DNA of 64,000 nucleotides from Isochrysis galbana (taxonomy: Eukaryota; Haptophyta; Isochrysidales; Isochrysidaceae). The DNA is taken from positions 186,001-250,000 of the forward strand of contig CM030931.1 of NCBI GenBank assembly GCA_018136815.1, read 5' to 3'. The notes under the pieces are model-generated. The model was not told the DNA's origin. It worked only from the letters and a program-made list of their open reading frames with translations, and did not search any database. The position numbers were made by a program, and so were the translations under genes. Below, in pieces: positions 41,446 to 53,700 of the stretch; position 1 is the first letter of the stretch; each line of letters opens with the position of its first letter.

Positions 41446-44400
41446 ATGTATCCAAACGGGCAGTATGGTCAGCAGGGATACGGCCAGCAGGCATATGGTC
41501 AGCAGGGGTACGGCCAGCAGGGCTACGGCCAGTACGGCACCCACGGGTACGCGCAGGGCTATGGCCAGCAGGGCTATGGGGGCCCACAGGCGGGCTATGG
41601 GCAGCAGGCAGGCTATGCACAGCAGCAGCAGCAGCATTACGGCCAGTACGGCGGGCAATACCCGCAGCAGGGAGGTCAGTACGCGCAGCAAGGCTATGGG
41701 GGGTATAGTGGTCAGACCTACCCGCAACAAGGCGGCTATCAGCCAGCTGGTCAGCCGTTAATGGTCCAACAGCAGCCCGCCAATGACCTTAAGCTCAATG
41801 CGGTCGCCGTTAATCCAATCGACAGCCTCTTCGGGAAGAAGAAGGACACAACGGCTACTGCGTTGCCATCGGCTCAGCAATCCGGGTCAATTGACCTTAC
41901 CACGAGCCTGGGTACTTTTGGTGCTAGCACGCAGGCACCCGCACCCGGAATGACTGGTATGAGACCGTTTGGCACGGGCCAGCATCCATCCCAGCCCGGC
42001 ATGGGTGTGCCCGGCATGAGTGTGCCCGGCATGGGCGTGCCCGGCACGGGCATGCCCGGCATGGGCGTGCCGGGCATGGGCGTGCCCAGCATGGGCCAGC
42101 CCGGCATGGGTCAGCCCGGCATGAGCCAGCCCGGCATGGGCCAGACCGGCGTGGGCCAGACCGGCATGGGCCAGCCCGGCATGGGCCAGACCGGCATGGG
42201 CCAGTCTGGCGCCGGCATGGGCCAGCCCGGCATGACCCAGCCTGGCATCGGCCTTGGCCAACCCGTAATCGGCCAGCCCGGTATCGGCCAGTTCGGCGCT
42301 GGAATCGATCCATCCGGAATGGGCCTGCCCACAATGGGGCAGGCAGACGGGATGCGGCAGCCCGCCTTCGGGCAGCCAGTTGTACTGAGCACCGGAATGG
42401 GTGGCGGGATGGCGGGCGCAATGGGAGCTTCATCAGCCGGCGACGACGACTTCGGCGACTTTGGCGGCGCCGCCTCTCAGCCATCGGACGACTTTGGCGG
42501 CTTTAGTGGCGCGCCGCCCGGAGCGCCGGTGCAGTGTGCGGCGACACCCCAACCAATCCCGTCCATGTCGTCTATGTCCTCGCTCTCCTCCTCGACGTCG
42601 TGCCCACCCAGCGTTGAGGTAGTGAGTATGATGGGCGGGATGCCAGCGTCGAGCGGACTCACTAAAGGCGCTACTCACATCGGCAGCTCGAGCTCACTGG
42701 ACGACTTTGGGGGCTTCGGGTCTTCTACAACGCTTCCACAACAGGCATCTACCTCAGCTATGGGCATGGCTGGGATGGGCGGAATACAGGCCTCGGGCTC
42801 TGCCATGGCGACGGATGCCCTTGGGAGCCTCTGTGCCTCGGCCCCCACCACGGCGGTGCCCACGTCCATGGGCAGTATGCCGATGGGTGGCGCTACGCAG
42901 ATGAGCATGTCTGCCGCAAGAGTAGGAGCGGATGACTTTGGCGGCTTTGGATCTGCCACCACCAATGACGACTTTGGCGATTTTGGCGGTGCGGCAACGA
43001 CCTCGGTCGCACCTGCCTTCGTCCAGCCGCCGATGGGCATCGGTGCGCTCGGCTCACTCCCTGCGGACATGTTCGGCGCAGCGCCAGCGGTTCCATCGTC
43101 GGCGGCCGGCTCGTTGGCATCGGTCTCGACGGCCGGCGACAATATTCTTGAGAAGGGCACCAAGTGCTGGTATACCTCGGCCGCCGACGGGGTGATGCAC
43201 CTTGTGACTGTGCTCAAGGTCTACCACGACGACCCTCCCCCGTACTACGCCATATGCTTGCCCAATGGCTCGGAGCGCAACACCGTCCGCGAGAAGCTGA
43301 CTCCCGCCACACCGGAGGAAGTTGCGAGCGGACGGCCTGCGGCCGCAGCATGCCAGGGTGCATGCGAGGCGTCGGCTCCTAGCGGCGCCCCCTGGGCCGA
43401 TTCGGGAGCTGTCGGCCTCATGCGCGGCATGCCAAACTCGGCATTGTCATCAGGCGCCTTTGGAGCGCAGCCTGGCATGCCGGCTGGCATGGTCAGTGGC
43501 GGCATGGGACTCAGTGACACCAATCTTCAAGCCCAGGTTGGAGGGGCCGAATCTGGCGCCTTTGGCAGCAGTGGTATGGGCGACTTTGGTGGCAGCAGCA
43601 GCGTTGCTCCGGCCGGCCCTGGAAGACCCGCTGTGGCGTTCACCGCCGCGGCGGACTTTGGTGACTTTGGTGGTGCTGGCGGCGCTGCACCACTAGCTCA
43701 GCCTACCGCTGATTTTGGCGGCTTTGGCGAATACGGTGGCTCGCCAGCGCCGCCGCAGCCCGCCGCAGTCGACGACTTTGGTGGGTTCGCGGGCCCACCG
43801 GTGGCGCCGCAACCTCCCGCTGCCGACGACTTTGGCGGGTTCGCTGGCCAGCCGACCGCACCTCAAGCTCCCTTAGTCGAAGACTTTGGCGGGTTCGCCA
43901 GCCCGCTGTCTGCCCCTGAAGCCCCGACCATCGACGACTTTGGCGGATTCACGGGTTCGGTAACCGCACCGCAGCCACCCGCCGCCGCCAATTTTGGCGG
44001 ATTCGCGGGTCCGCCGGCAGCGCCGCATCACCCCGCTCTTGACAACTTCGGCGGGTTGGTCGCCCCGCCTACCGTCCTTCAAACCCCCGTGATCGACGAC
44101 TTTGGCGGCTTCGGCGATGCCTCCGTCTCGCAAGCTGCACTGGCCAAGCCCGAAGCTTACGCCGGTGATTTGGGGAGCTTTGCAGCTGCGCCGGACGCCA
44201 AGCTTGCTGGGTCCGGACAGGTGGGCCTACCCGGCGTACCGACGGGGCAACTAGGTGCTGGAGCCGACGAGTTTGGCGGCTTTGCCGGCTCGGCAGCTCC
44301 TCCGCACGGCGGTGGCGGGTTCGGTACGTTTGGGGGTACACCCGCAGACCCCGACACGTTCGGCATGTTCGGGGTTGCGGCACCGCCTGAAACGACGAAC

Positions 44401-47400
44401 ACGCCTCCCTCTGGGATTGCCGCACTGGGATCCTTACCTCCCGACATGTTCGGAGGTGAGGTAAGCGCGCCAACGCCTAGCACATCTGCGACTTCCGGTG
44501 CCCCCATCCAAGACGTCGGATTCGGTGGGCTTGGTGAAGGAACTGGTGGCGGGGCTGCGATCGGCGGCGACGGCTTTGGCGGCTTCGGAGGCGCCTCATC
44601 GAGCCCCGCGGGCGGTGATGATATTAGCGGCCCTAGAGGGGCTTCGTCGAGCGCACCGGGCACCAATGGCTCGAGCGGCATTGGCGGCGCGAGCGCGCTC
44701 GCGACTGATGCCTTCGGCAGCATTGGAGATGCGTCAGTGAGCGCAAGCGCGAGCGATTACTTTGGCGGCATCGGGGACCAGCCCGTGAGCGCGCCTACGG
44801 TCGGTCACATCGGCAGCATCGGCGGCCAACCGGTGAGCACGCTCACAACCGATGGCTTCAGCGGCTTCGGCGGCCCACCGGTGAGCGCGACGACCGATGA
44901 CTTCGGTGGCTTCAGCGGCCCGTCGATGAGCGCGCCCATTACCGAAGAATTTGACAGCTTCTCCAGCACCCCCTGTGGCGGTCCGGCAGGCGCTGACGGA
45001 TTCGGAGGCTTTGGAGGAGCTTCCTCAACCGGTGCCTCTGTCGGCGTAGGGCCCTCGAGCTTCGCTGGGACCGCATCCGTCGGCGAGGCTAATGCAGATG
45101 ATTTTGGCGGCTTTGGGACCGTCTCCTTGAGCGGCGCCGCAGCCGGCGCCGACGACTTTGGCGGCTTTAGAGGCACCTCCTTGGGCGATGGTTCAGCTGC
45201 TGCCGACGACTTTAGCGGCTTTGGAGGCGCTCCCATGGCGCCGCATACGGATGGCGACGGCTTCGCAGGCTTTGGTGGCGCGCCTGCCGGAGCCAACAAC
45301 TTTCGAGGATGTGCCCAAACGTCGCAGTCCATTCCCGCTCAGGACAGCTTTGGCGCCTTTGGGGTCTCCGCGGGCACTGCCGACAGCCCGGCCGCGCTAA
45401 GCGGCGGGACGATGCTCGGAGGAGTAGGCACGTGCTCGTCGCCCTCGGCCGAGAACTTCGGCACGTCGAGCACAGTAGCGGCCGATGAAGACGGCTTTGG
45501 CGATTTTGGCGTGAGTTGCGCTCCTGCTCTGCAAGGGACGAGCGGTGGCGGCATGGAACTGGGCGACAACAGTTTTGGAGGCTTCGATGGGGGTGCCACA
45601 CCATCGGCGCTGCCCGCGAGCGGTGACGACTTTTGCGGCTTCGACGACTTTGGGGCGGCCAGCCAGCCCGGTTCTCAAAGCGTGGGCCCTCTTGATGTTA
45701 ACGCTTTCGGCGGGCTGTCCGACGTGTCCAGAGCCCCCGTTGCGGCTGCGGCCACCGACAGCGATGACTTCGGAGGATTCGGCGGGCCAAATCCGGAAGC
45801 AAGCTCTGCCCCGAGCGATGAGTTCGCGGGCTTTGGTGGCTCGGGGGGCGGGCCGATGGGCGCAGTGGCCATGGACGCTGATGATTTTGGCGGTTTTTGT
45901 GGGCCTGGATTGCAGATGGGGCTAGCACAGGCGGCCTGTGTAGACAAAACCGCCGCGTTCGGCTCCCAGTCGGCGGCCGGGCTCCGCAACGCTGCACCGC
46001 TGGCGGCCGACGACTTTGGCGGGTTCGAAGCACCGGCTGGCGCGGCCTCGACAACCGTGAATGACGGTGTCGGCGGCTTTGCAGGCCCTGAGGGCGGGCC
46101 GCCGGCGGGCGCCGCCGATCTCGGCATCTTCGGTGGTCCGAGCGTACGGGCCTCGTCGTGCAGCGACGATTTCGCACAGTTTGGTGGCTCTGCTAGCATA
46201 GCCGCCGCCGCATCTGGCGGTTTTGGCAGTTTCGCCGGTAATGGGTCGGCGGGAGGCGGCGTCGGTGATGCGGCGCCCACCGTAGGGCACTCCTCGGACG
46301 CCGACTTCGGTGATTTCGGAGGCATCGGTGGTCTTAGCCTTAGCCTAGCAGATAACGATGGCTTCGGTGGCTTCGGTGAGGGCGTCTCTTGCGCTGCGCC
46401 ACAGGCGCCATCCGCTGCGGGCGGCGACTTGTTCGACAGCGGAATACCTGGGCTTGCCCCTGCTGCTCCATCTGGAGCCCTGTCCACAGACCTCTTCGGC
46501 GGTGCTGCCTGGACCGACTCGGCCGCTGGCGGCAACGACCTCGGACGCGTTGAGGCTGGCCAGTATGCCGCCGCTGCTGACGACAACTTTTGCGGGTTTG
46601 GCGGGGTCAACAGCACCACCGAGTCCCTGACGGGCGCAGACACCGCATTTGGTGACTTTTCCTCACATCCTAGCGCCGCCGACAGCGTGGGCGACTTTAG
46701 CGGCGGGTTGACGGGCGCGGCTGTGAACCCTAGCGGCGTTGGCTCCCCTCCTGCTGCCGTTCCCGCCTCCGGAGACGACGACTTTGACGATTTTGGCGAC
46801 TTCGACGGGCCTTCGCCGCCTGTGGCCACAGGTTTTGCTAGCCTTGTCGCTAATGACGATGACAGCTTCAGCTCCATTGAGGTGCGCAAGCCTCCCGGCG
46901 CCTTTGACTCGCCGGTGCCGTCGGCCTCGCCTGTTCCTGGCGACGTGCCTGCAGCCGGCGTATTCGACGGTGTCTTCAGCGAACTACTCAAAGCTGAGAG
47001 GTATGAGGAGGCGCTCGCATGCAAGCAGCACCTTGAGGCAGTGGCCGAGATGGCGGTCCAGCAAAAAGCGTACGAGGTGGCGAAGGCCAATGACGAGTTG
47101 GAGGAGGCGATCCACATCAAGAAGACGATCCTTCCTGCGTTGCGCTCGAAGCTGCAGCCCGATTCCGTCGTCGAATCGTGGTCGCGCCCTGTGGCGTCGC
47201 CGTTTGCGACGATCGCCGCGCTCACGCAGCGTGCGACAGCGGCACTCGGGGTGGCGGAGGCCGCGCCTTTCGTGCGCAGCTGTCCCGATAACCTGCACTC
47301 GCTCGCCGCAACGAACCTCGATGCTGCCGCTGCGCGGCAGCGGCGCGCGCGAGCCGCCTGCGAGCTGCTGCTCGAGATCCCCGCTGCGCGCCAGAAGCGC

Positions 47401-47916
47401 CAGCTCGAGGTGCTTGACAAGCTAGCAAGCGGTATCGTCGCGCGCATGGGCTCCGTCGCGGACGCGCTCGCCTCGTTTCCGAGCTCGGCCAGCTCAGCGG
47501 AGCGTTCGTCTGCGATGCACTCACCGCGCGTCACGGAGACCATGGCCGCGCTCGCCGAAATGAGAAAGCTGGGCCTTCTCATCATCTCCTCTAGGGATTG
47601 GCATGCCTCCTTCTTCGTTGCATCGGCGACGGCGGGCAGTCCGATGGCTGCGAACACGTCGGCGCAGGCCGTGAACGACGCCTTCCGGCGCGCGGCGGCC
47701 GCCACGGAAGCGAAGGACGAGGTGCCAGGCGAGGTCGAGCGGTACTGGGAGGCGCCCCGGAAGCTCAGCGAGCGATGCGCACTGTCGCTTGCGCCCTTGC
47801 AGTCGGACGGCTTTGGAGACGTGCCACAGACAGTAGCATGGGAGGGCCAGCGCTTCCACGCGCCCTGCATCAACTTCTGGGTGCACAACATCGATCGGCA
47901 GTGCCCTGCGTTCTGA
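41446..47916 (+). CDS. gamma-synergin-like AP-1 accessory protein, strongly repeat-expanded
   Basis: One uninterrupted ORF of 2156 residues. Order: Y/G/Q repeats (1-105, QQGYGQQ units); G/M/P repeats (about 185-290, [10 protein letters not shown] units); from about 330 to 1800 several dozen DDFGGF, DDFGDF or DxFGGF motifs separated by Ala/Ser/Pro linkers; one embedded folded segment near 570 ([20 protein letters not shown], then [10 protein letters not shown] and GSERNT); a coiled coil (about 1845-1905); a C-terminal domain ending in RCALSLAPL, then [20 protein letters not shown]. DFxDF/DFGxF motifs bind the ear domain of AP-1 gamma and GGA adaptors; the C-terminal Cys-x-Leu-x-Leu plus WEG..FHAPC.NFW pattern is shared with animal and plant synergins. 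Likely a clathrin adaptor partner at the trans-Golgi network and endosomes. The number of adaptor motifs is far above usual. Confidence 0.85.
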   Translation: MYPNGQYGQQGYGQQAYGQQGYGQQGYGQYGTHGYAQGYGQQGYGGPQAGYGQQAGYAQQQQQHYGQYGGQYPQQGGQYAQQGYGGYSGQTYPQQGGYQPAGQPLMVQQQPANDLKLNAVAVNPIDSLFGKKKDTTATALPSAQQSGSIDLTTSLGTFGASTQAPAPGMTGMRPFGTGQHPSQPGMGVPGMSVPGMGVPGTGMPGMGVPGMGVPSMGQPGMGQPGMSQPGMGQTGVGQTGMGQPGMGQTGMGQSGAGMGQPGMTQPGIGLGQPVIGQPGIGQFGAGIDPSGMGLPTMGQADGMRQPAFGQPVVLSTGMGGGMAGAMGASSAGDDDFGDFGGAASQPSDDFGGFSGAPPGAPVQCAATPQPIPSMSSMSSLSSSTSCPPSVEVVSMMGGMPASSGLTKGATHIGSSSSLDDFGGFGSSTTLPQQASTSAMGMAGMGGIQASGSAMATDALGSLCASAPTTAVPTSMGSMPMGGATQMSMSAARVGADDFGGFGSATTNDDFGDFGGAATTSVAPAFVQPPMGIGALGSLPADMFGAAPAVPSSAAGSLASVSTAGDNILEKGTKCWYTSAADGVMHLVTVLKVYHDDPPPYYAICLPNGSERNTVREKLTPATPEEVASGRPAAAACQGACEASAPSGAPWADSGAVGLMRGMPNSALSSGAFGAQPGMPAGMVSGGMGLSDTNLQAQVGGAESGAFGSSGMGDFGGSSSVAPAGPGRPAVAFTAAADFGDFGGAGGAAPLAQPTADFGGFGEYGGSPAPPQPAAVDDFGGFAGPPVAPQPPAADDFGGFAGQPTAPQAPLVEDFGGFASPLSAPEAPTIDDFGGFTGSVTAPQPPAAANFGGFAGPPAAPHHPALDNFGGLVAPPTVLQTPVIDDFGGFGDASVSQAALAKPEAYAGDLGSFAAAPDAKLAGSGQVGLPGVPTGQLGAGADEFGGFAGSAAPPHGGGGFGTFGGTPADPDTFGMFGVAAPPETTNTPPSGIAALGSLPPDMFGGEVSAPTPSTSATSGAPIQDVGFGGLGEGTGGGAAIGGDGFGGFGGASSSPAGGDDISGPRGASSSAPGTNGSSGIGGASALATDAFGSIGDASVSASASDYFGGIGDQPVSAPTVGHIGSIGGQPVSTLTTDGFSGFGGPPVSATTDDFGGFSGPSMSAPITEEFDSFSSTPCGGPAGADGFGGFGGASSTGASVGVGPSSFAGTASVGEANADDFGGFGTVSLSGAAAGADDFGGFRGTSLGDGSAAADDFSGFGGAPMAPHTDGDGFAGFGGAPAGANNFRGCAQTSQSIPAQDSFGAFGVSAGTADSPAALSGGTMLGGVGTCSSPSAENFGTSSTVAADEDGFGDFGVSCAPALQGTSGGGMELGDNSFGGFDGGATPSALPASGDDFCGFDDFGAASQPGSQSVGPLDVNAFGGLSDVSRAPVAAAATDSDDFGGFGGPNPEASSAPSDEFAGFGGSGGGPMGAVAMDADDFGGFCGPGLQMGLAQAACVDKTAAFGSQSAAGLRNAAPLAADDFGGFEAPAGAASTTVNDGVGGFAGPEGGPPAGAADLGIFGGPSVRASSCSDDFAQFGGSASIAAAASGGFGSFAGNGSAGGGVGDAAPTVGHSSDADFGDFGGIGGLSLSLADNDGFGGFGEGVSCAAPQAPSAAGGDLFDSGIPGLAPAAPSGALSTDLFGGAAWTDSAAGGNDLGRVEAGQYAAAADDNFCGFGGVNSTTESLTGADTAFGDFSSHPSAADSVGDFSGGLTGAAVNPSGVGSPPAAVPASGDDDFDDFGDFDGPSPPVATGFASLVANDDDSFSSIEVRKPPGAFDSPVPSASPVPGDVPAAGVFDGVFSELLKAERYEEALACKQHLEAVAEMAVQQKAYEVAKANDELEEAIHIKKTILPALRSKLQPDSVVESWSRPVASPFATIAALTQRATAALGVAEAAPFVRSCPDNLHSLAATNLDAAAARQRRARAACELLLEIPAARQKRQLEVLDKLASGIVARMGSVADALASFPSSASSAERSSAMHSPRVTETMAALAEMRKLGLLIISSRDWHASFFVASATAGSPMAANTSAQAVNDAFRRAAAATEAKDEVPGEVERYWEAPRKLSERCALSLAPLQSDGFGDVPQTVAWEGQRFHAPCINFWVHNIDRQCPAF

Positions 47917-48412
47917 CGGTGAGCTCGTTCACAGACCATCCCCTGGACTTGCGAGTCTTCTCGTGTCTCACAGATGGCTCGATGTGCGCCACATTGGGGC
48001 GTGCGGTAGGCGCTGCCTACCGCGGAGGCGGGTGTGTAGGCGCGCGTGGCGTATTCGGATGGTGTGCGGTACCCACGGCTGCATGTGTTGCCGAGCCGTC
48101 GGTGGCCATTGTTCATTCACATCCGTTAACTCACTAGACGTAGAGGTTGGCAGCGTCGTGTGCACCGCCGGGACGCAGTCGGTTGTCGTCAGGTGCGATG
48201 CCGGGGAACAAAAGTGGCAGTGACGGCCCGCAAACACGACGTTTACGTGAGTTTTCGATTCCACCTACGGCATCAAGAGCTTTTCTTTACATGCCCGTGC
48301 CTACCATTGAGCAGGCCACATATCCCGCAAAAAATAGATGCGGCAATTATCGCAAATCTGAAATATTCTGCCGGCGGTGCAAGAAGCGGAAGCTCCGGGC
48401 TCCGCCCAAAGT
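47917..48412. other. intergenic
   Basis: No gene supported. Short frames here have no protein-like signal. Confidence 0.5.
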
Positions 48413-48680
48413 CCAGGGCGGTCAAACAGGGGCTTTTAACTACTAGTGAGGGTTGGGCTGCATTTTTTGACCGTGGCGCGATGCCCAATAAAAACTTCTG
48501 GGGGGGGGGCACCTGCCACTACGAAAATATTCGCCAAGAAATGGTGCAATTCGACCCCCCTCTCCCCTCCTCCGTCACGCGCGCTCACGCTCTACCCGTA
48601 AAGAATTTGAATTTGCGGTCGCGCCCGCGGGGGGATCGGGATCGGTTGCTTAATTTATATTTAAGCTACATTCGGCATAT
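48413..48680 (-). repeat. dispersed repeat R1, inverted copy 3
   Basis: Reverse complement of 8921-9209: it begins AGGGCGGTCAAACAGGGGCT, contains the GCATTTTTTGACCGTGGCGC block and ends with a motif matching 8921-9000 (GGTAGAGCGTGAGCGCGCGTG counterpart). The starting TA is changed to CA here. Confidence 0.75.
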
Positions 48681-49171
48681 GCCGACAGCTCCGTCGGAGC
48701 TGGCGGCGGTGAGAAGGTGTGGCCCGGTGCGGAATGGCGGTGAGGGTTGGGAATTGTGATCCCGGGCGCATCTTCTGCCAGGACGCGAGGGCGTGGGGCG
48801 GTCGGGACCGCGGCGACACGATCGATCGAGGGTGGCTAGTAGGGGTGGGGAGGGGAAGAAAAAGAAAACCCCTCCCATCCTTCCTGGAAGCGAACATTTT
48901 TTTCGTGAGGGGGGGCGAAGAATTCCTCTGCCGCTTCTTGTCTGCGGAGCGGAGGGATGGCGTCCGCCTCGCTCGAGGTGGTCGATCACCACCACGCTCC
49001 TGTAGGCGTGTGGTGGGGTGTTGCAGGCTCGCTCGCGACTGGCGCGACCAGCTTGGGCCAGGAGACGGCTCTGCGGGTCGAACTTCACGTTCGCCCGCCA
49101 ACTGAACCGAGCTCTGCTGGCGGGCGCCTCAGTGTTGTCGTTTGAACCCCTCGTGACCCCCCATGCGTTAG

Positions 49172-49975
49172 GTGGCCATGGCGGCCATTCTCGGTGACCC
49201 GACGCGCTCCGACGCGCGTGGAGCGGCTTATGACACCGGTGCGCTGCCCTCCTCACCTTGCACGCCCGCGCCCGCTCACTCCGAACCCATAGCATGCATG
49301 TTGCGTGATGCACACGTTTTTGCATGCTCACCAGGCCGTTCCTCTCCACAGAAACTGACATTTCCTTCAATTCCCGCGCAGATCCAGGAAGGCGCCTCGG
49401 CCACCACTCCAAAGTGGGATCTGAGGCGTCTGGAGCCGCTGAGATCGGCCCCAGTCATGCCCGGATCCGTAGCCCGCGCCTCTTGTGAGTGGTGCCGCGG
49501 GTACCGAGGCTCTCTCTCGGTACTCACGGCACCATTCCCTCCTGTTGCCCTGCAGGCGAAATATTCAAGCGCGATGGGCGCTGGCCCTGGCGCTGTGAAT
49601 TTTGCATTTGCATTTTGCCGTGTGCGCGTGCCAGACGCCAGACGTGCCGAAGGGGCGCGCCCGACCGCTTGCAAGGCCGGGGCCGTGGCTGCTGCTACGA
49701 GTGGTGCCGTGGGCACCGAGGTCCCCCCTTGGTACCCACGGCACCATTTCCTCCCTTGGTCACACAGGCATGGATTGCAAGGTTGCAGGGGGGCTGGTGA
49801 GTTCGTGCTGACAGCGCGGCTGGTGCGAGAGCGGGCGCCAGAACCAGAACCACCGCGCTGGATCGCTAGCGCAGCTGGAGCCGTTGCCCGCATTGCCTCC
49901 TCCAAGTGGTGCCGTGGGGAGAAATCGACGGAGCACGCTAAGGACCCTGTAAGACACAAAAGAGTCATTAGCTAG
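49172..49975 (+). CDS. uncertain gene with two hairpin introns
   Basis: Open frame with a protein-like first part (MAMAAILGDPTRSDARGAAY, later KWDLRRLEPLRSAPVMPGSV). It is crossed by two putative introns of 71 and 67 nt (49485-49555 and 49701-49767) that are homologous to each other. Splicing the first gives EIFKRDGRWPWRCEF; the residues around the second are less convincing. Stop near 49973 in the unspliced frame. No domain recognised; low confidence that this is a functioning gene. Confidence 0.3.
   Translation: MAMAAILGDPTRSDARGAAYDTGALPSSPCTPAPAHSEPIACMLRDAHVFACSPGRSSPQKLTFPSIPAQIQEGASATTPKWDLRRLEPLRSAPVMPGSVARASCEWCRGYRGSLSVLTAPFPPVALQAKYSSAMGAGPGAVNFAFAFCRVRVPDARRAEGARPTACKAGAVAAATSGAVGTEVPPWYPRHHFLPWSHRHGLQGCRGAGEFVLTARLVRERAPEPEPPRWIASAAGAVARIASSKWCRGEKSTEHAKDPVRHKRVIS
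49485..49767 (+). repeat. pair of homologous hairpin introns (introner-like)
   Basis: Both units have a 5' arm GTGCCG.GGG.ACCGAG, a short loop and a 3' arm .GGTAC.CACGGCACCAT, followed by TTCCCTCC or TTTCCTCC, then a polypyrimidine stretch and CAG. Stems are 16-17 pairs with one mismatch each. A third partial arm (GTGGTGCCGTGGG) is at 49906-49918. Confidence 0.6.
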
Positions 49976-50097
49976 CCAAGCCCGAACGAAGGGTGGTTAG
50001 GAGTTAGGAAGGGGAGTGGCCTCTCCACACACAGAATACCGCCGGGGGGCCCGTGTCACCAGCTTGCACCAGCCTCACGACCGACCGCCGCCCCCCC

Positions 50098-50700
50098 CCC
50101 ACTGTATTCTCTCTCTCTTCTCTCTCTCTCCTCCCCTCTCTCTCTCTCTCTCTGTGCAGCCCATCCCTAATGTATTCTCTCTCTCTTCTCTCTCTCTCCT
50201 CCTGTCTTCTCTCTCTCTCCTCCCCTCTCTCTCTCTCTCTCTCTCTGCAGCCCATCCCTAATGTATTCTGTCTCTCTTCTCTCTCTCTCCTCCCCTCTCT
50301 CTCTCTCTCTGATGCCCTTCCCTCTTTTCTCTCTCTCCAGCCCATCCCTAATGTATTCTCTCTCTCTTCTCTCTCTCTCCTCCCCTCTCTCTCTCTCTCT
50401 GATGCCCTTCCCTCTTTTCTCTCTCTCCAGCCCATCCCTAATGTATTCTCTCTCTCTTCTCTCTCTCTCCTCCCCTCTCTCTCTCTCTCTGATGCCCTTC
50501 CCTCTTTTCTCTCTCTCCAGCCCATCCCTAATGTATTCTCTCTCTCTTCTCTCTCTCTCCTCCCCTCTCTCTCTCTCTCTGATGCCCTTCCCTCTTTTCT
50601 CTCTCTCCAGCCCATCCCTAATGTATTCTCTCTCTCTTCTCTCTCTCTTCTCCTCCATCTCTCTCTATTCTCCTCACTCTCTGCCTCCTCTTCTCCTCCT
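50098..50700. repeat. CT-rich satellite with 90-bp period
   Basis: Six copies of CCCATCCCTAATGTATTCT start at 50160, 50251, 50341, 50431, 50521 and 50611, so the period is 90-91 bp. Copies 3 to 6 are nearly identical and include GATGCCCTTCCCTCTTTTCT. Each copy has a polypyrimidine tract ending CAG immediately before CCCATCC, like a 3' splice site. It directly precedes the fusion gene. Confidence 0.92.
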
Positions 50701-50745
50701 CTCCTTTTTCCCCTCTCCCCCCCCCCTCTCCCGCCCCCCACACCA

Positions 50746-53700
50746 ATGGCCAGCCCACCTCCCCCAGAGCCACCTCTCTTTTCCTACCTACGCTCGCACG
50801 AGGTGGGCTCCTCCCTCTCTCTCCTCTCTCCCTTTGGTCTCCGCCCCATCCTCTACGCCGACCACACCGCCTCCGGGCGCTCCCTAGCCTTCCTAGAGAG
50901 TTTTCTTCTCGAGAAAGTTCTCCCCAACTACGGCAACACCCACACCTCGAGCTCCAAGACAGGAAAACAGTCGTCTGACTTTGTGAGCGAGGCGCGCACG
51001 CTGGCCAAGGTGTATACACGCTGCTCCAAGCGCGACCGGATGCTTTTCGTCGGTTCGGGAGCCACCGCGGCCGCCAACGCTCTCGTGGCGATGCTCGGGT
51101 TGAGGCCGCGCACGCCGAGAGAGAGGGAGAGGGAGAGGGAGGCTCTGGGCGAGGCGGGGCGGCCGGTGGTGTTTGTGGGGCCGTACGAACACCACTCCAA
51201 CCTGCTCCCCTGGCGCGATTCGATCGCCGACGTCGTGCACATTGGCGAGGCGCGAGAGGGAAGCGGGCCGGACATGGAGGAGCTGGAGCGGGAGCTCAAG
51301 AAGTATGCGCACCGGCCGCTGCGGGTGGGCGCATTCTCGGCGGTGTCCAACGTGACCGGGCTGATCACCGACGCCGATGCCGTCTGCCGCCTCTGCCACA
51401 AGCACGGTGCGCTCGCCGTCTGGGACTACGCCTCGGCGGCGCCGCACACGCTGCCCGACATGAACCCTCCGGCCGCGAGCGCCGAGGATGCCGCGGCCAT
51501 TGCGAAGGACGCGGCCTTCTGGTCGATGCACAAGCTGGCGGGAGGACCGCAGGCGCCGGGCGTGCTCGCCTTCAAGGCGGACGCTATTCTCGGCCCCAAG
51601 GCCGAGCGCCGCAGCTCCACCGTGACGCCCGGTGGCGGCACTGTCTTCTACGTGACAGAGTCGGAGCACGTCTACTTGCATGACGACGAGGAGCGGCTCG
51701 ATGGGGGCACGCCAGCCATCGTGGGCGCGATCCGCGCGGGACTCGTGCTCCAGCTTCAGCACTCGGTCGGCGCGGCCGCCATTCATGCCGCCGACGAGCG
51801 CATCGTGTCGACGCTCTTCGAGCGGTGGCGGACGGTCCCCAACCTACTCATCCTCGGGGGCACATGCCGGCCTCGCGTGCCCACATTCGCCTTCGCTGTC
51901 GCCGTGCCCTGGGCGACGGCGCGCACTGGCGCGGTGGGCGGCCGCCTACTCCTCCACCACAACTACGTCGTTGCCCTGCTCAACGATCTCTTTGGCATCC
52001 AGGTGAGCTCCTGGCCTCGACGCGCGTCGGCCGGCCCGCCGCAGGCCGTCTGCCCGCCCACACATGCCCTCCCGTCTCGCAGGCACGCGGCGGCTGCATG
52101 TGCGCTGGTCCCTACTCGCAGTCGCTCCTCGGCATCGACACGCCCACTTCCGACGCCATCCTGCGCGAGCTGAGGAGGAAGGAGGACAACGAGCTGCTCC
52201 GGCCGGGCTATGTCCGCATCTCGCTGCCCTACTACGCGTCCGCCGCCGATATCGCCTATATCGGTGATGCTGTCGCCTTCATCGCCGAGCACGGGCACTC
52301 CCTCCTCTCCCAGTACGTGCCCGACCCCGCCACCGCCGAGTGGCGCCACGTCCACCAGAGACGGCCGCCCCGCGAGTGGCTGGGAGCTATCGATTACTCC
52401 TCGGGGACCATGCGCATCAAGCCACCAACCGGCAGCGGTGCCGCTGCGACTCCCAAGCCCACGTCCATCTCCTCCTCGACCGACAATGAGACCGCAGCAG
52501 CTGATTCGCGAGCCGCTGCCCTCGCCGAGGCGATGGCCCACGTCAACGTCGCACGCTCGCAGCTCAAGCTCAACGACGGTTCCAGCGTGGCGACCGCGGC
52601 CGTGCTCTCGCCCGAAGCGGAGGCGCTGCGTTGGTTCCTGTTGCCGGCGGAGGCCGCCACTGCCCTTCGTGGGGTGCGTCCGACCGCGATGAGCCCCTTC
52701 TGGCCTCCATGCGTCGACGGTCACCACGGCGGTGCGAACCAGGAGCTCAAGGACGGCCGACTCCTCGAGGCGCAAGGCGCGCTCGGGGCGTTGTGTGCCA
52801 GCTCCACGCTTGCCGGCGGCGTGGCACCCGCCGCATGCGCGCCGACGTCCGGCTGGGTGGAGCCCCCTCGCAAATTGGTGAACAAGGTGCTCCGAGCTGT
52901 GCTCCAACACGGGATGCTCCGCCCCGGTGACCGGGTGCTGCTGGGGCTCTCGGGAGGAAAGGACTCCCTCACACTCCTGCATGCCCTGCGATCGTTGCAG
53001 CAGCGCACGCCGTTCAAGTGGGAGTTGGGCGCGTGCACAGTCGATCCCATGGCTGACGGATTCGATCCTAGCCCGGTAAGCAGCCTCGGTGGCTGCGGCA
53101 TCCAACATGACTCCAAGCCCGCTCGGGTGCTTGCATGGGCCCGGATCGCGCGCACTCACCGCACTGTGCTTTATCCGTGCCATCGCAGCTCATACCATAC
53201 CTGACCCATCTCGGGGTGCCATACTTTTACGAGCGCGAGAACATCCTGGGCTACGCGGCGGCGTCGATGGGAAAAAACAACAACCGCGTCTCGATTTGCG
53301 CCTTTTGCTCGCGCATGAAGCGCGGTGTGCTCTACCGCGTTGCACGAACCGAGAAGTACAACATCATCGCGATGGCCCACCACCTCGACGACTGCGCTGA
53401 GTCGTTCTTGATGTCGGCGCTGCACAATGGGGCGCTGCGCACGATGAAAGCCCACTACGCGGTGGATGAGGGCGACCTGCGGGTCATTAGGCCCCTTGTA
53501 TACGTGCGAGAGGCCGAGGCGGAGAAATTTGCCGACGACGCCATGCTTCCGGTGAGTGGTCTTGGCTCCACGACTGAAACCATGCGTGCCACAATTCAGA
53601 CATTTCCGCGAGTCGAATAGTTGGTGGAAGCAGCGGTCGGTCAAGCACTCATCTAGCCCGTTCTTGACGTCTGCTCCGTCCTCAGGTGGTTCCCGAGAAT

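Noticed and set aside
42111-42392. Minus-strand MPGWPMPG repeat ORFs
   Set aside because: Antisense reading of the plus-strand GMGQPGMG repeats of the synergin-like protein.
45675-48116. 813-codon minus-strand ORF opposite the synergin-like gene
   Set aside because: It is the antisense shadow of the DFGGF repeats and C-terminal domain; composition (P/S/A/K repeats) mirrors the plus-strand repeats and no domain is visible.
50004-50741. 245-codon minus-strand repeat ORF (ERENTLGMGWRERK units)
   Set aside because: It exists only because the 90-bp CT satellite has a period divisible by three.
51963-53183. 406-codon minus-strand ORF opposite the fusion gene
   Set aside because: Antisense to the aminotransferase/TtcA exons, whose catalytic motifs are on the plus strand.
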